A stretch of 64,000 nucleotides of DNA from Dyella flagellata (GCF_030160275.1 NZ_BSOA01000018.1:186001-250000), one strand, 5' to 3'; shown: positions 43,056-52,797, numbered from the stretch's first letter. Notes: generated by a model from the sequence alone, not told the origin. A program made the numbers and translations.

Positions 43056-45686
43056 TTAGCCTGCCTTGTCACCTGAACGGTGTGCAATCCAGGCGCCCAC
43101 CAGCGCCGAGAAATACGGAATCGATTGCGCCGCCAGGATGAAGATCCACAACTGGCCTTCGGTGAAGTGCGCCGCGGTGCTCTTCGCCATGCCGATGACG
43201 CACAGCATGAGCGCGATGAACATCAGCATTTCCTCACGCACGGGCGTGAAGGCCGCGAAGTTGCTGCCGCCAAGGCGGCGGCTCTTGGCGGTGACCACGA
43301 ACGAAGTCTTCTCGCGTGTCAGGCCATGCAGGATGCCGCGCGCGATGGCATGGCTCAAGCTCATGCTGGCCAGCGATGCCATGATGGTGTCGTACCAGCC
43401 GCAGGGCACCCGCGCGCGATACAGCACCACGCCGAAGATGGCCTTGGCAAAGAAGAAGCCGATCACCGGAATCAGGAACAGCTGCATCGGCAGGCTGAAG
43501 GTTTGCGGCAGGCCCACCATGCCCGCGGTCCAGAAGATCGCCATCAGCGTGAAGATCAGGTGCAACGCATCGGCGAACCAGCTGAACCAGCCGGTGAGGA
43601 AATGGAAGCGCTGGCCGCTCGAAAGCGGGCCTTTCTTGGTCATCCAGGTCCAGCGGCCTTTCAGGATCTGCATCGCGCCGAACGCCCAGCGGTAGCGCTG
43701 GCTCTTGTAGGCCTTGAAGTCGGCTGGCGTGAGGCCCTTGCCCATCAGTTCGTCGACGTAGACCAACTCGTAGCCGGCGTGCATCAGGCGCAAGCCGAGC
43801 TCGGCATCTTCGCAAATGGTCCATTCCGACCAGCCGCCGGTGCCTTCCAGCGCTGAGCGGCGCACCATGGTCATGGTGCCGTGCTGGATGATCGCGTTAC
43901 GCTCGTTGCGGTGATGCATGCCGATGCGGAAGAAGCCGTCGTATTCCCATGCGGTCATGCGGCGGAAGCGATTGTGCTCGAAGTCGCGATGCGCTTGCGG
44001 GCATTGCACCACTGCCACTTTCGGGTCGTGGAAATAGCCGGTAAGCGTGCTCAGCCAGTCGTGGCGCACCACGTAGTCGGCATCGATCACCGCCACCACG
44101 TCGGCCTTCGGGTTGGTTTCCTTCAGGCCGAAGTTCAACGCGCCGGCCTTGAAGCCGGGCCACGGCTCCAGGTGGAAGAAGCGGAATTTCGGTCCCAGCT
44201 TCTCGCAGTATTCCTGCACCGGCTTCCAGATCGCCGGATCCTTGGTGTTGTTGTCGATCACCAGCACTTCGAAGTTTTCATACTCGAGGGTGGCGAGCGA
44301 ATCGAGCGTAATCATCACCATCTCCGGCGGCTCGTTGTAGCAAGCCAGGTGGATGGAGACGAAGGGCTGCCTTTGCTGATCGTCGGGCGGCAACGGGGCG
44401 GCGTGACGAACCCATTGACGCCGCCACAACACCTCCGTGAACTCGAAGCCGTTGATCAGCAGGATGCCTAAGATCGCTACCTGCGCGGGGAACAGCAGCA
44501 CCAGCATGCTCCAGTCCACCCAGCTCAGATAGAAATTGAACGGCAGGGTCACCGACCACACGATCAGGCCGCAGGCAAGCTGGACCAGCACGTCGAAGAA
44601 CAATCGACCCATCAGCTTGAAGCGGCTGAAGCGGATGCCGAACCAGACCATCGGCAGCAGCGCCAGCAAGCTTGCGGCGAGCGCCTTCCACGGCCAGCCG
44701 GTGTCTTCCGTCACCGGGCCGGTGAAGGGGAACTTCAGCTGGCGGTCGGCATTGAACACGCCCCAGTAGGCGCCGGTACGGCCTTCGCCCAGGCCTTCCT
44801 TCCAGGGTTGATCGAAGGCTTCGAATAGGTAGTAGTCGACATCATGGCGCTTGGCCCAGATCAGCCACTGGCGATCGAAGATGGCTTCGTCGGAGATGGA
44901 CGGATAGGCGCGTTCGCGATGATCGCCGTTGGATGGCCAGCCTATTTCGCCCACGACCACATGCTTGTTGGGGAATCGTTGCTTGATGGCCAGGTAAGCG
45001 TCTTCGGCCTGCCTGACGGCGCCCTGGTCTTCGCCCCGGATCTGCTGGGGCGACACGGCAACGCCGTTCCAGAAGGGGAACAGGTGGATGGTGATGTAAT
45101 CTACGTGATCGGCCAGTTCCGGGTACTTCAGCCAGATGTAGTCCGGCTCGGCGATCGAGACCGGCTGGCGGATATGCGCACGTGCCCGGTCGAGATACGT
45201 GATCATTTTGTCGAGGGGCAAGTCGTTGCGGAACAGCGCCTCATTGCCGACCAGCACGCGCTCGATGGTGTCCGGGTAGCGCCGTGACAGGGCGATCAGC
45301 GCGTCCAGCTCGTTCTCGTTGTTCTCCAGGCGGGTGTCGATCGCCGTACCCGCCATGACCTTCAGGCCTTCTTTCTGGGCCAGGCGGAACACCTGCGGAT
45401 TGATCAGCGTGGAATAGGTGCGGATGCGGCCGGTGTACTGACGCAGCAGCTTCAGGTCGCTGTCGATCTCATCGTCGCTGGGGAAGCTTTGGTTGAACGG
45501 ATTCTGGTAGCGCTGGAACAGCGATACGGAAAAGCCGTTGATCTGCCCGTGCCAGTCTTCCGGACCATGCGGGCGGTTGCCCCACCACCACAAACCGATG
45601 TTCAACGCCGCAACCACGAGCGCCAGCAGGATGGCAGCGATGACCGATAAGGGGCCGGCTTTGGTTGGAGTAGGTCTGGCGCTCAA
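43056..45686 (-). CDS. GH17-GT2 fusion beta-glucan synthase (NdvB-like)
   Basis: An 876-residue protein. A membrane anchor (about 12-34) leads into a periplasmic glycoside hydrolase family 17 domain (about 45-310) with acid/base Glu149 (VLVGNEA) and nucleophile Glu247 (VVGEIGW). Membrane helices follow at about 330-410, then a cytoplasmic family 2 glycosyltransferase (about 425-690) with the D,D, 'EDAELGLRLM' and QRYRW motifs, and about five C-terminal helices. Similar fusions (NdvB in Pseudomonas and Bradyrhizobium) make beta-1,3/1,6-linked cyclic glucans of the periplasm, with the GH17 part acting as a transglycosylase that branches or cyclises the chain. The glucan type here is an inference. 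The gene is monocistronic, upstream of tamA and separated from it by a REP. Confidence 0.9.
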   Translation of the reverse strand: MSARPTPTKAGPLSVIAAILLALVVAALNIGLWWWGNRPHGPEDWHGQINGFSVSLFQRYQNPFNQSFPSDDEIDSDLKLLRQYTGRIRTYSTLINPQVFRLAQKEGLKVMAGTAIDTRLENNENELDALIALSRRYPDTIERVLVGNEALFRNDLPLDKMITYLDRARAHIRQPVSIAEPDYIWLKYPELADHVDYITIHLFPFWNGVAVSPQQIRGEDQGAVRQAEDAYLAIKQRFPNKHVVVGEIGWPSNGDHRERAYPSISDEAIFDRQWLIWAKRHDVDYYLFEAFDQPWKEGLGEGRTGAYWGVFNADRQLKFPFTGPVTEDTGWPWKALAASLLALLPMVWFGIRFSRFKLMGRLFFDVLVQLACGLIVWSVTLPFNFYLSWVDWSMLVLLFPAQVAILGILLINGFEFTEVLWRRQWVRHAAPLPPDDQQRQPFVSIHLACYNEPPEMVMITLDSLATLEYENFEVLVIDNNTKDPAIWKPVQEYCEKLGPKFRFFHLEPWPGFKAGALNFGLKETNPKADVVAVIDADYVVRHDWLSTLTGYFHDPKVAVVQCPQAHRDFEHNRFRRMTAWEYDGFFRIGMHHRNERNAIIQHGTMTMVRRSALEGTGGWSEWTICEDAELGLRLMHAGYELVYVDELMGKGLTPADFKAYKSQRYRWAFGAMQILKGRWTWMTKKGPLSSGQRFHFLTGWFSWFADALHLIFTLMAIFWTAGMVGLPQTFSLPMQLFLIPVIGFFFAKAIFGVVLYRARVPCGWYDTIMASLASMSLSHAIARGILHGLTREKTSFVVTAKSRRLGGSNFAAFTPVREEMLMFIALMLCVIGMAKSTAAHFTEGQLWIFILAAQSIPYFSALVGAWIAHRSGDKAG

Positions 45687-45815
45687 GAAAATCCCCGCGG
45701 TTCACCTCTCACGAGGTATACGAAACTCACGGAGCTTAACCAATTCACGGCAGCCGGCTCAATCAATGGCGGCCGGGGTGGTCAGCCCAAGGTCAGGGCT
45801 GTGCCGCTCAGGACT

Positions 45816-45843
45816 GGCTTGCCCCAGGGGGCAGGGGCAAGCC
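45816..45843. other. 10-bp inverted repeat between dps and the glucan synthase gene
   Basis: GGCTTGCCCC and GGGGCAAGCC are separated by 8 bases. The hairpin lies about 20 bases after the dps stop on the minus strand, so it may terminate dps transcription, although no T-run follows. Confidence 0.45.
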
Positions 45844-45864
45844 GGATGGCAGGAGCCAACCGGC

Positions 45865-46332
45865 TCATTTCAACAATGAGCGCAACATCCATGCGGTCTT
45901 TTCATGCGCCTTCAGGCGGCCGGTAGCCATGTCCATGCTGCCTTCGTCGCCGGCCGCCTCGGCCGCCCTGATCACCTCGCGTGCGGTCACGGCAGCGATC
46001 TCATGCCCGGCCACCAGCTGGTTCACCATGTCTTTCCAGTCCGGTACGCCGGGTTCTTCCTGGATGCTGGTGAGCTTGCCGAACTGGCTGTAGGAGCCTG
46101 GTGCGAACACGTCCAGTACGCGGATGCGCTCGGCCACTTCGTCGGCGGCCAGCCACAACTCGTTGTATTGGGTCTCGAACATGGTGTGCAGGCTGTTGAA
46201 GTGCGGGCCGGTCACGTTCCAGTGGAAGCTGTGGGTTTTCAGGTACAGCGAATAGGTATCGGCCAGCAGCTTCGACAGCTGCTTGGCGATGGTTTTCCGG
46301 TCCTGCTTGGCAATGCCGATGCTGGTGTCCAT
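45865..46332 (-). CDS. dps: Dps family ferritin-like DNA-binding protein
   Basis: A 155-residue member of the Dps/miniferritin family with the inter-subunit ferroxidase residues visible (His in 'SFHWNV', about residue 37; 'DEVAERIR', about 64-71). Dps dodecamers store iron, consume peroxide and coat DNA in stationary phase. The N-terminal extension is short but has several Lys and Arg residues ([10 protein letters not shown]), so DNA binding is possible. It is transcribed alone and divergently from hrpA. The intergenic 112 bases contain no operator I can identify, although OxyR or stationary-phase control is usual for the family. Confidence 0.9.
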   Translation of the reverse strand: MDTSIGIAKQDRKTIAKQLSKLLADTYSLYLKTHSFHWNVTGPHFNSLHTMFETQYNELWLAADEVAERIRVLDVFAPGSYSQFGKLTSIQEEPGVPDWKDMVNQLVAGHEIAAVTAREVIRAAEAAGDEGSMDMATGRLKAHEKTAWMLRSLLK

Positions 46333-46444
46333 ATGCTCTGTTCCCGTGTGTCGAATCTGGAACCGAGCTTAGCCAGGAGGGCAGTACGGGTGAAATGAAT
46401 AATACGGATGCCGCCGATAGATACGGGCTATCATATGCGGCTCC

Positions 46445-49400
46445 ATGAGCGATCCGAAGCCCGATACTCCCTCCGTTTCCCCGGAAGCCCGATTGCGCGC
46501 GCTGCGCAAGTCGCTGGACGCCGTTTCCAGCCGCGACTTCGGCCGGCTGCTGGGCCGCTGGCGCGGCCTGTCGCGTCGTCCGGATGCGAAGAAGCTGGAA
46601 GCGCTCGCCGCCGACATTGCCGCCTCCGCCGAGCGTAGGCAGCGGCGTGCGCAAAGCAAGCCGGAAATCCGCCTGGATGAGTCCCTGCCGATCACCGCGC
46701 GCGCCGACGAGATCGTCAAGCTGATCCGCGCACACCAGGTGGTGGTCATCGCGGGCGAGACCGGTTCGGGCAAAACCACGCAGCTGCCCAAGCTATGCCT
46801 GGCGGCAGGATGCGGCGAAGCCGGCATGATCGGCTGCACCCAGCCGCGCCGCCTGGCCGCACGTTCCGTGGCGCGGCGCGTGGCGGAAGAACTGGCTACG
46901 CAAGTCGGTGACAAGGTCGGCTTTCAGGTCCGCTTTACCGACCAGGTCTCCGAGCAGAGCCTGATCAAGTTCATGACCGATGGCATCCTGCTGGCCGAAA
47001 CACAGAACGATCCCTGGCTGTCCGCCTACGACACCATCATCATCGACGAGGCGCACGAGCGCAGCCTCAACATCGACTTCCTGCTCGGCTATCTCAAGCG
47101 CCTGGCGGCCAGGCGACCGGAGCTGAAGATCATCGTCACCTCCGCCACCATCGACACCGCACGCTTCGCCGAGCATTTCGGCAATGCGCCGGTGATCTCG
47201 GTGGAAGGGCGCGCCTATCCGGTGGAAGTGCGCTGGCGTTCCGCGGAGGAGGTGGCTGCGCGGCGCAATCAGCGCAGCGCCGAGCTGCAGCAGGGCAGCG
47301 TGGAACATGTCGCCGCCGTACTGGACGAAATCAGCCACGACGACCCGCGCGGTGACGTGCTGGTGTTCATGCCCGGCGAACGCGAGATACGCGATGCGCA
47401 TTTGCTGCTGTCGCGCAGGCAATACCGCGAAACGGAAATCCTGCCGCTGTATGCGCGCCTTTCCGCGCACGATCAGGACCGCGTGTTCAAGCCGGGTCCC
47501 AAGCGCCGTGTGGTGTTGGCCACCAACGTGGCGGAAACCTCGCTTACCGTGCCGCGCATTCGCTATGTGATTGATAGCGGTACGGCGCGAGTGAAACGCT
47601 ACAGCCAGCGCAGCCAGCTCGAACGTCTGCACGTTGAGCCGGTTTCGCAGGCGGCTGCCGATCAGCGCAAAGGGCGTTGCGGCCGCGTTGGCCCCGGCAT
47701 CTGTTATCGGCTTTACGACGAAGCCGATTACGCCTCGCGCGTAGCCTATACCGATCCGGAGTTGCTGCGTTCATCGCTCGCCAACGTGATCCTGCGCATG
47801 CTGTCGCTGCAGCTGGGCGAGGTGGAGGAATTTCCCTTCCTCGAAGCGCCCGATGCGCGGGTAGTGGCGGATGGTTATCGGCGCCTTGCCGAAATCGGCG
47901 CGATCGACGAGCGGCGCCAGCTCACCGGCATCGGCCGGACCCTGTCCCGCCTCCCGGTCGACGTGCAGCTCGCGCGCATGCTGGTGGAGGCACAGCAACT
48001 GGGCAGTCTGCGTGAACTGCTGGTGCTGGTAGCCTTCCTCAGCATCCAGGATCCGCGCGAGCGCCCCGCCGATGCGCGCCAGCAGGCGGATGCGGCGCAT
48101 GCGGCGTTCGCCGATCCCAAGTCGGATTTCATCGGCGTGCTGAACCTGTGGCGCGAATACGACAGTGCACACGGGGAGCTGACGCAGTCGAAATTGCGCG
48201 ACTGGTGTTCGCGGCATTTCCTGAGCTTCTTGCGCATGCGCGAGTGGCGCGAGCTGCATCGTCAATTGCTGCTGGTGGTGCAGGAGCTTGGTTGGAGCGT
48301 TGCTTCCCCTTCTCCCCTTCGAGGTGAGGGAGCAATCTCGCGTGATGTTGCTGGTACGAAAGCAAAGGCAGCCAGCAAAGCAACTACGAACAAGCATTCC
48401 GGCAAGCCAGCCGTGGAGGGGAAAGGGAGTGAAAGTGGCGGCGACGGCGAACATCGCTACGAAGCCATCCATCGCAGCCTTCTGGCAGGATTGCCCACCC
48501 AGGTCGGCAACAAAGATGAAAAAGGTATCTACCGCAGCACTCGGGAGCGCCGTTTCCAGGTGTTTCCCGGTTCTGCCTTGGCGAAGACACCGCCCAGCTG
48601 GGTCTTTGCGGCGCAAATCCTGGATATCAGCGGCCGTGTATGGGGCATGATGTGCGCACGCGTGGAGCCGCTGTGGATCGAGCAGCAGGCAGCGCACCTC
48701 CTGCGCAGCAGCTGTCGCGATGCGCACTGGTCGCGCAAGCGTGGCACCGTGGTGGCGTACGAGCAGGTGAGCTTGTTCGGGCTGGTGCTGGTCGAGCGCC
48801 GGCCGGTGACTTTTCAGAAACAAGATCCCGCGCTCGCCCATGAGCTTTTCCTGCGCGAGGCGCTTGCTCGTTGTGATATCGAGGTGCGAGCGGATTTTGT
48901 CCGCGCCAATCAGCGCGTGCTTGAAGATGCGCACGGCATCGAAGCGCGTCAGCGCCGTGAGGGGCTGATCCGTCACGAAGATGAACTGGTGGATTTCTTC
49001 CGCGGCAAACTGCCCGAAGAGATCGCAAGCAGCCGCGCATTGGATGCCTGGTATCGCAACGCGCGCCCCACCGAACAAGCAGCGCTGCGTTGGTCGATCG
49101 ATGAAGTGATGGCCGGCGGCACGGGCTTGGATGCGAAGGCGTTTCCTGCGTCACTGGATATACCGCCGCAGCGTTACCGTCTGGAATATCGCTTCGTGCC
49201 CGGTGACGATGCCGATGGCGTCACGCTGCATCTGCCGCTGGCGATGCTCAATGCCTTGCCGGCCGCGCGCTGCGAATGGCTGGTTCCCGGTCTGCTGGGC
49301 GACAAGGTGGCCGAGTTGATCCGCGGTTTGCCCAAAGCATTGCGCCGCAACTTTGTGCCGGCGCCGGATTTCGCTCGTGCCTTCGTAGAAGCGGACGCGC

Positions 49401-50479
49401 CGCGTGACGAGCCGCTCGCCAAGGTGCTTGCCGCTTTCCTGCGCCGTACCACTGGCGTGGAGCTTGAGGCGGGCGAATTCGCCCAGATCGAGCTTGACGC
49501 GCATTTCATGATGCGCTTTCGCTTGCACGATGAGAACGGGCATACGCTGGCCACCGGGCGTGATCTGGCGCAAATGCGCCATCAATGGGAAGGGCGGGCA
49601 CGTGAAGCGTTTTCGCGCAAGACAGATATCGAGCTTACGCGCGAAGACGTCACGAGCTGGGACTTTGAGGAGATCCCCGACCAGGTGCGCTCCGAGGGTG
49701 GTCTGCTGGCATATCCTGCGCTGGTCGATCTCGGCGCAGCTGTAGCATTGCGCGTGTTCGAGCGTCGCGACGAAGCAAGGGCTGCGCACGTCAAGGGTGT
49801 GGAGCGTTTGTTGCGCAATACACTTGCCAGTGAGGTCAAGCAGGCGCGCCGGCGTTTGCCGGTCTCCAATTCGATTTCCCTGAAGTACGCGGCGCTAGGC
49901 AGCGTGGAGGGCCTGCGCGAAGATCTGGTGGAAGGCGGTTTCAGCGATCTGCTTGCCGCGCAGGAGCTCAACGTGCGCAGCGCCGCCGCATTCGAAGTGT
50001 TGCATACGCACTTCGCTCGTGAGCTGTTTGCGGCGGCGGTGGAACGGCTAAAGCTGGCCGAGCCGATCGTCGAGGCGCAAGCCGATATGAGGCCCTGGCT
50101 GCAACCGCCGTTGATCGGTTTTGCCCGTGCCAGCTACGACGACCTGCGCGAACAGTTCGATGCCTTGCTCGGGCCAGGCTTCTTGCGCGAGCTGACGACC
50201 ATGCGGCTGGCACATTTTCCGCGCTATTTGAAAGCGATGCGCCTGCGTGCCGAACGCCTGCGCCAGGACCCGACCAAGGACCAGCAGCGCATGCTGCAGG
50301 TCCTGCCTTATTGGCGTGAATACCTCAAGCACCGCGTAGCCGGCGATGCAGGCCTGGACGAATTGCGCTGGCTGATCGAGGAATGGCGAGTGTCGCTGTT
50401 TGCGCAGGAACTGAAGACGGCCGAGCCGGTGTCGGCAAAACGTTTGGCCAAAGCGCTCGAAGCCCTGCGCTCCACGTAG
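46445..50479 (+). CDS. hrpA: ATP-dependent RNA helicase HrpA
   Basis: A 1344-residue DEAH-box RNA helicase. Walker A GETGSGKTT is near 104-112 and DEAH near residue 201, followed by the helicase C-terminal, HA2 and OB-type domains and the long HrpA-specific C-terminal DUF3418 region. HrpA is known in E. coli for mRNA processing and for resolving stalled ribosomes. Between 'VVQELG' and 'YEAIHRSLLAGL' (about residues 617-671) there is a low-complexity insertion of about 44 residues; the matching linker in E. coli is about ten residues. The stop codon TAG lies inside a REP palindrome. There is no strong Shine-Dalgarno before the ATG. Confidence 0.93.
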   Translation: MSDPKPDTPSVSPEARLRALRKSLDAVSSRDFGRLLGRWRGLSRRPDAKKLEALAADIAASAERRQRRAQSKPEIRLDESLPITARADEIVKLIRAHQVVVIAGETGSGKTTQLPKLCLAAGCGEAGMIGCTQPRRLAARSVARRVAEELATQVGDKVGFQVRFTDQVSEQSLIKFMTDGILLAETQNDPWLSAYDTIIIDEAHERSLNIDFLLGYLKRLAARRPELKIIVTSATIDTARFAEHFGNAPVISVEGRAYPVEVRWRSAEEVAARRNQRSAELQQGSVEHVAAVLDEISHDDPRGDVLVFMPGEREIRDAHLLLSRRQYRETEILPLYARLSAHDQDRVFKPGPKRRVVLATNVAETSLTVPRIRYVIDSGTARVKRYSQRSQLERLHVEPVSQAAADQRKGRCGRVGPGICYRLYDEADYASRVAYTDPELLRSSLANVILRMLSLQLGEVEEFPFLEAPDARVVADGYRRLAEIGAIDERRQLTGIGRTLSRLPVDVQLARMLVEAQQLGSLRELLVLVAFLSIQDPRERPADARQQADAAHAAFADPKSDFIGVLNLWREYDSAHGELTQSKLRDWCSRHFLSFLRMREWRELHRQLLLVVQELGWSVASPSPLRGEGAISRDVAGTKAKAASKATTNKHSGKPAVEGKGSESGGDGEHRYEAIHRSLLAGLPTQVGNKDEKGIYRSTRERRFQVFPGSALAKTPPSWVFAAQILDISGRVWGMMCARVEPLWIEQQAAHLLRSSCRDAHWSRKRGTVVAYEQVSLFGLVLVERRPVTFQKQDPALAHELFLREALARCDIEVRADFVRANQRVLEDAHGIEARQRREGLIRHEDELVDFFRGKLPEEIASSRALDAWYRNARPTEQAALRWSIDEVMAGGTGLDAKAFPASLDIPPQRYRLEYRFVPGDDADGVTLHLPLAMLNALPAARCEWLVPGLLGDKVAELIRGLPKALRRNFVPAPDFARAFVEADAPRDEPLAKVLAAFLRRTTGVELEAGEFAQIELDAHFMMRFRLHDENGHTLATGRDLAQMRHQWEGRAREAFSRKTDIELTREDVTSWDFEEIPDQVRSEGGLLAYPALVDLGAAVALRVFERRDEARAAHVKGVERLLRNTLASEVKQARRRLPVSNSISLKYAALGSVEGLREDLVEGGFSDLLAAQELNVRSAAAFEVLHTHFARELFAAAVERLKLAEPIVEAQADMRPWLQPPLIGFARASYDDLREQFDALLGPGFLRELTTMRLAHFPRYLKAMRLRAERLRQDPTKDQQRMLQVLPYWREYLKHRVAGDAGLDELRWLIEEWRVSLFAQELKTAEPVSAKRLAKALEALRST
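48300..48456 (+). repeat. In-frame repeat-like insertion inside hrpA
   Basis: The segment begins with a CCTTCTCCCC...GGTGAGGGAG inverted motif resembling the intergenic repeat at 23995-24030, followed by Ala/Lys/Thr/Gly-rich coding sequence. It keeps the hrpA frame and lengthens a surface linker between conserved blocks. The boundaries are approximate. Confidence 0.5.
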
Positions 50480-50505
50480 GCTGGGATGCCATCCCAGCCT
50501 ACGTG
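50473..50505. repeat. Compact REP palindrome, copy H, containing the hrpA stop codon
   Basis: A perfect 33-base palindrome (16-base arms CACGTAGGCTGGGATG and complement, one central C). It is the outer part of the longer REP with the inner arms and spacer missing. The GTAG contributes the TAG stop of hrpA (50477-50479). It lies 42 bases before the relA start and can form a strong hairpin. Confidence 0.9.
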
Positions 50506-50547
50506 CTTGCGCTATGCTCCTTCATGGTACGACGGACACCCAATACT

Positions 50548-52677
50548 ATGGTTCACGCCACCACCACCCCAGGACACTTGGCGGCGTGGCAGTCACGGGC
50601 CGGCAGCTTGCCCCCCGTACTGTCCGACGCGTTGGAGGTGTGCGCGCAAAACGGCGTGAATGAACTCGAGTGCGGCGATGTGCTGGATCTGCTTGCCATG
50701 CTCGGTTGCGACACGCATACCCAGGCGGCAGCGCTGTGGTTCGAGATCGGACGCACGCACCCGTTGGTGTGGGAGCAGCGCGCAGCTTCCTTGCCGGAAG
50801 AATTGCAGCGGCTGGTTGCTGGTCAGGCCGCAGCGGAGCGGGTATGGACACTGCACGCGCAGCGGCCGCCGCAGGACGGCTCCGAAGGCTTGCGGCGCCT
50901 GCTGCTGGCGATCATTCGTGACGTGCGCGTGGTGTTCATTCTGCTGTCGCGGCAGCTGGCCCGCATGCGCGCCGCCGCTAGCCTGCCGGAAGCCGAACGG
51001 CAGGAACTGGCGCGGCTTACTCGCGACATCCACGCACCGCTCGCCAACCGGCTAGGCATCTGGCAGCTGAAGTGGGAGCTGGAAGATCTCGCCTTTCGCT
51101 ATTTGCAGCCTGACACCTACAAACGCATCGCCAAGCTGTTGGACGAACGCCGCAGCGATCGCGAGCACTTCATCCGTGAGACGCTGGCCGAGCTGGGCGA
51201 AGCGCTGCGCGCGGCGGGCGTCACTGCCGATCTGGCAGGGCGTCCCAAGCATATCTACTCCATCTGGAAGAAGATGCAGCGCAAGGCCGCGGAGTTCTCC
51301 GATCTCTACGACATTCGCGCCGTGCGCGTGCTGGTGGGCAGCGTGGCCGATTGCTATGCCGCACTCGGCATCGTGCATGCCCTGTGGCCGCATCTGCCCG
51401 GCGAGTTCGACGACTATGTGGCGCGTCCGAAGAGTAACGGCTATCGCTCGCTGCACACCGCAGTGATCGGCCCGCATGGCAAAACGCTGGAAGTGCAGAT
51501 CCGCACTCACGACATGCACCGCGCCAATGAGCTGGGCGTGGCGGCGCACTGGCGCTACAAGGAAGGCGGCAGCGGTGACGCGGATTTCGAGGCGAAGATC
51601 GCCTGGATGCGCAAGCTGCTCGAACAGCGCGGCGACGAAGGCGAACTGGCGGCCGAATTGCAGACCGAGCTGCACGAGGACCGCGTCTACGTGCTCACGC
51701 CCAGGGGTGAAGTGGTCGACTTGCCGCATGGCGCCACCGTGCTCGATTTCGCTTATCACGTGCATACCGAGGTAGGTCATCGCTGCCGCGGCGCCAAGGT
51801 CAACGGGCGCATCGTGCCGCTGACGCATCAGCCGCATAGCGGGGACCGGGTGGAAATTCTCACCACCAAGGTGGCGGAGCCGAGGCGTGACTGGCTTTCG
51901 CCGCATCATGGCTATCTGCATACCAGCCGCGCGCGCGACAAGGTGCGCGCCTGGTTCCGGCGCAGCGCGCACGAAGCCAACCTCGCAGCCGGCCGTGCGT
52001 TGCTGGAGCGTGAGCTGAAACGATTGGCGTTGCCGGAAGTGGACTCGTCCAAGCTGCCGGCGCTGTTCCACTTGCAGACCCAGGACGAATTGCTGGTCGC
52101 GCTTGCTCTCGGCGAGATCAGCCTGGGACAGGTGGCGCGGGTACTGCAGGAATCGCAGCAGCCGTCAGACTCGCTGTTATCCAGCGTGCCGCTGCCGGCG
52201 ATGCGTCCCACCGTATTTGACCATAGCGCCATCACCATCGAGGGCGTGGGCAATCTGCTCACCGTGCTGGCCCAATGCTGCCAACCGCTGCCGGGCGACC
52301 CGGTGCGCGGCTTCATCACGCGCACCAAAGGCGTTTCGGTGCATCGCGCGAACTGCGCCAGCCTGGCACGACTGGCGCGGCGCGATCCGGAGCGGGTGAT
52401 CGAGGTGAGCTGGGGGCAGGCGGGCGCGCAGGCCTATGAGGTCACCATTCAGCTCAACGGCTACGACCGCAAGGGTTTGCAGAAAGACGTAGTGGGTGTG
52501 ATCAGCAACGCCAGCATCAACATCATCGCCTCCAACAGCCGCCTGTTCCCGCGTACCGGGGAAGTGGAAATGCGCTACACCTTGCGCGTACGGGATTTCG
52601 AGCAGCTCTCCGCCCTGCTGGATCGGCTGGCGGCATTGCCGAACGTGGTGGAGGCGCGCAGGGTAGGGGCGGGCTAG
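50548..52677 (+). CDS. relA: GTP pyrophosphokinase RelA
   Basis: A 709-residue RelA. The hydrolase domain is degenerate, lacking the HD and ED active-site pairs. The synthetase domain (about 230-360) has 'RPKHIYSIWKKM', 'DLYDIRAVRV' and 'ARPKSNGYRSLHT', and the EFDD signature (286-289) typical of monofunctional RelA rather than bifunctional SpoT/Rel (RxKD). TGS (about 390-450), zinc-finger-like and C-terminal ACT domains follow. It makes (p)ppGpp on ribosomes with uncharged tRNA. The start at 50548 gives the usual length; an ATG at 50524 is possible. SpoT should be encoded elsewhere for hydrolysis. Confidence 0.93.
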   Translation: MVHATTTPGHLAAWQSRAGSLPPVLSDALEVCAQNGVNELECGDVLDLLAMLGCDTHTQAAALWFEIGRTHPLVWEQRAASLPEELQRLVAGQAAAERVWTLHAQRPPQDGSEGLRRLLLAIIRDVRVVFILLSRQLARMRAAASLPEAERQELARLTRDIHAPLANRLGIWQLKWELEDLAFRYLQPDTYKRIAKLLDERRSDREHFIRETLAELGEALRAAGVTADLAGRPKHIYSIWKKMQRKAAEFSDLYDIRAVRVLVGSVADCYAALGIVHALWPHLPGEFDDYVARPKSNGYRSLHTAVIGPHGKTLEVQIRTHDMHRANELGVAAHWRYKEGGSGDADFEAKIAWMRKLLEQRGDEGELAAELQTELHEDRVYVLTPRGEVVDLPHGATVLDFAYHVHTEVGHRCRGAKVNGRIVPLTHQPHSGDRVEILTTKVAEPRRDWLSPHHGYLHTSRARDKVRAWFRRSAHEANLAAGRALLERELKRLALPEVDSSKLPALFHLQTQDELLVALALGEISLGQVARVLQESQQPSDSLLSSVPLPAMRPTVFDHSAITIEGVGNLLTVLAQCCQPLPGDPVRGFITRTKGVSVHRANCASLARLARRDPERVIEVSWGQAGAQAYEVTIQLNGYDRKGLQKDVVGVISNASINIIASNSRLFPRTGEVEMRYTLRVRDFEQLSALLDRLAALPNVVEARRVGAG

Positions 52678-52797
52678 CGCGTTGGCTGCCCCTTAGGGGC
52701 GTCAGAGGCGGGACATCCTGAACGCAACTTTTCGCTCCCCGCGCGTGTCATCTACGCGATGTTAAGCTGAATACAACGACTAGCCAGTTCACGAGCC

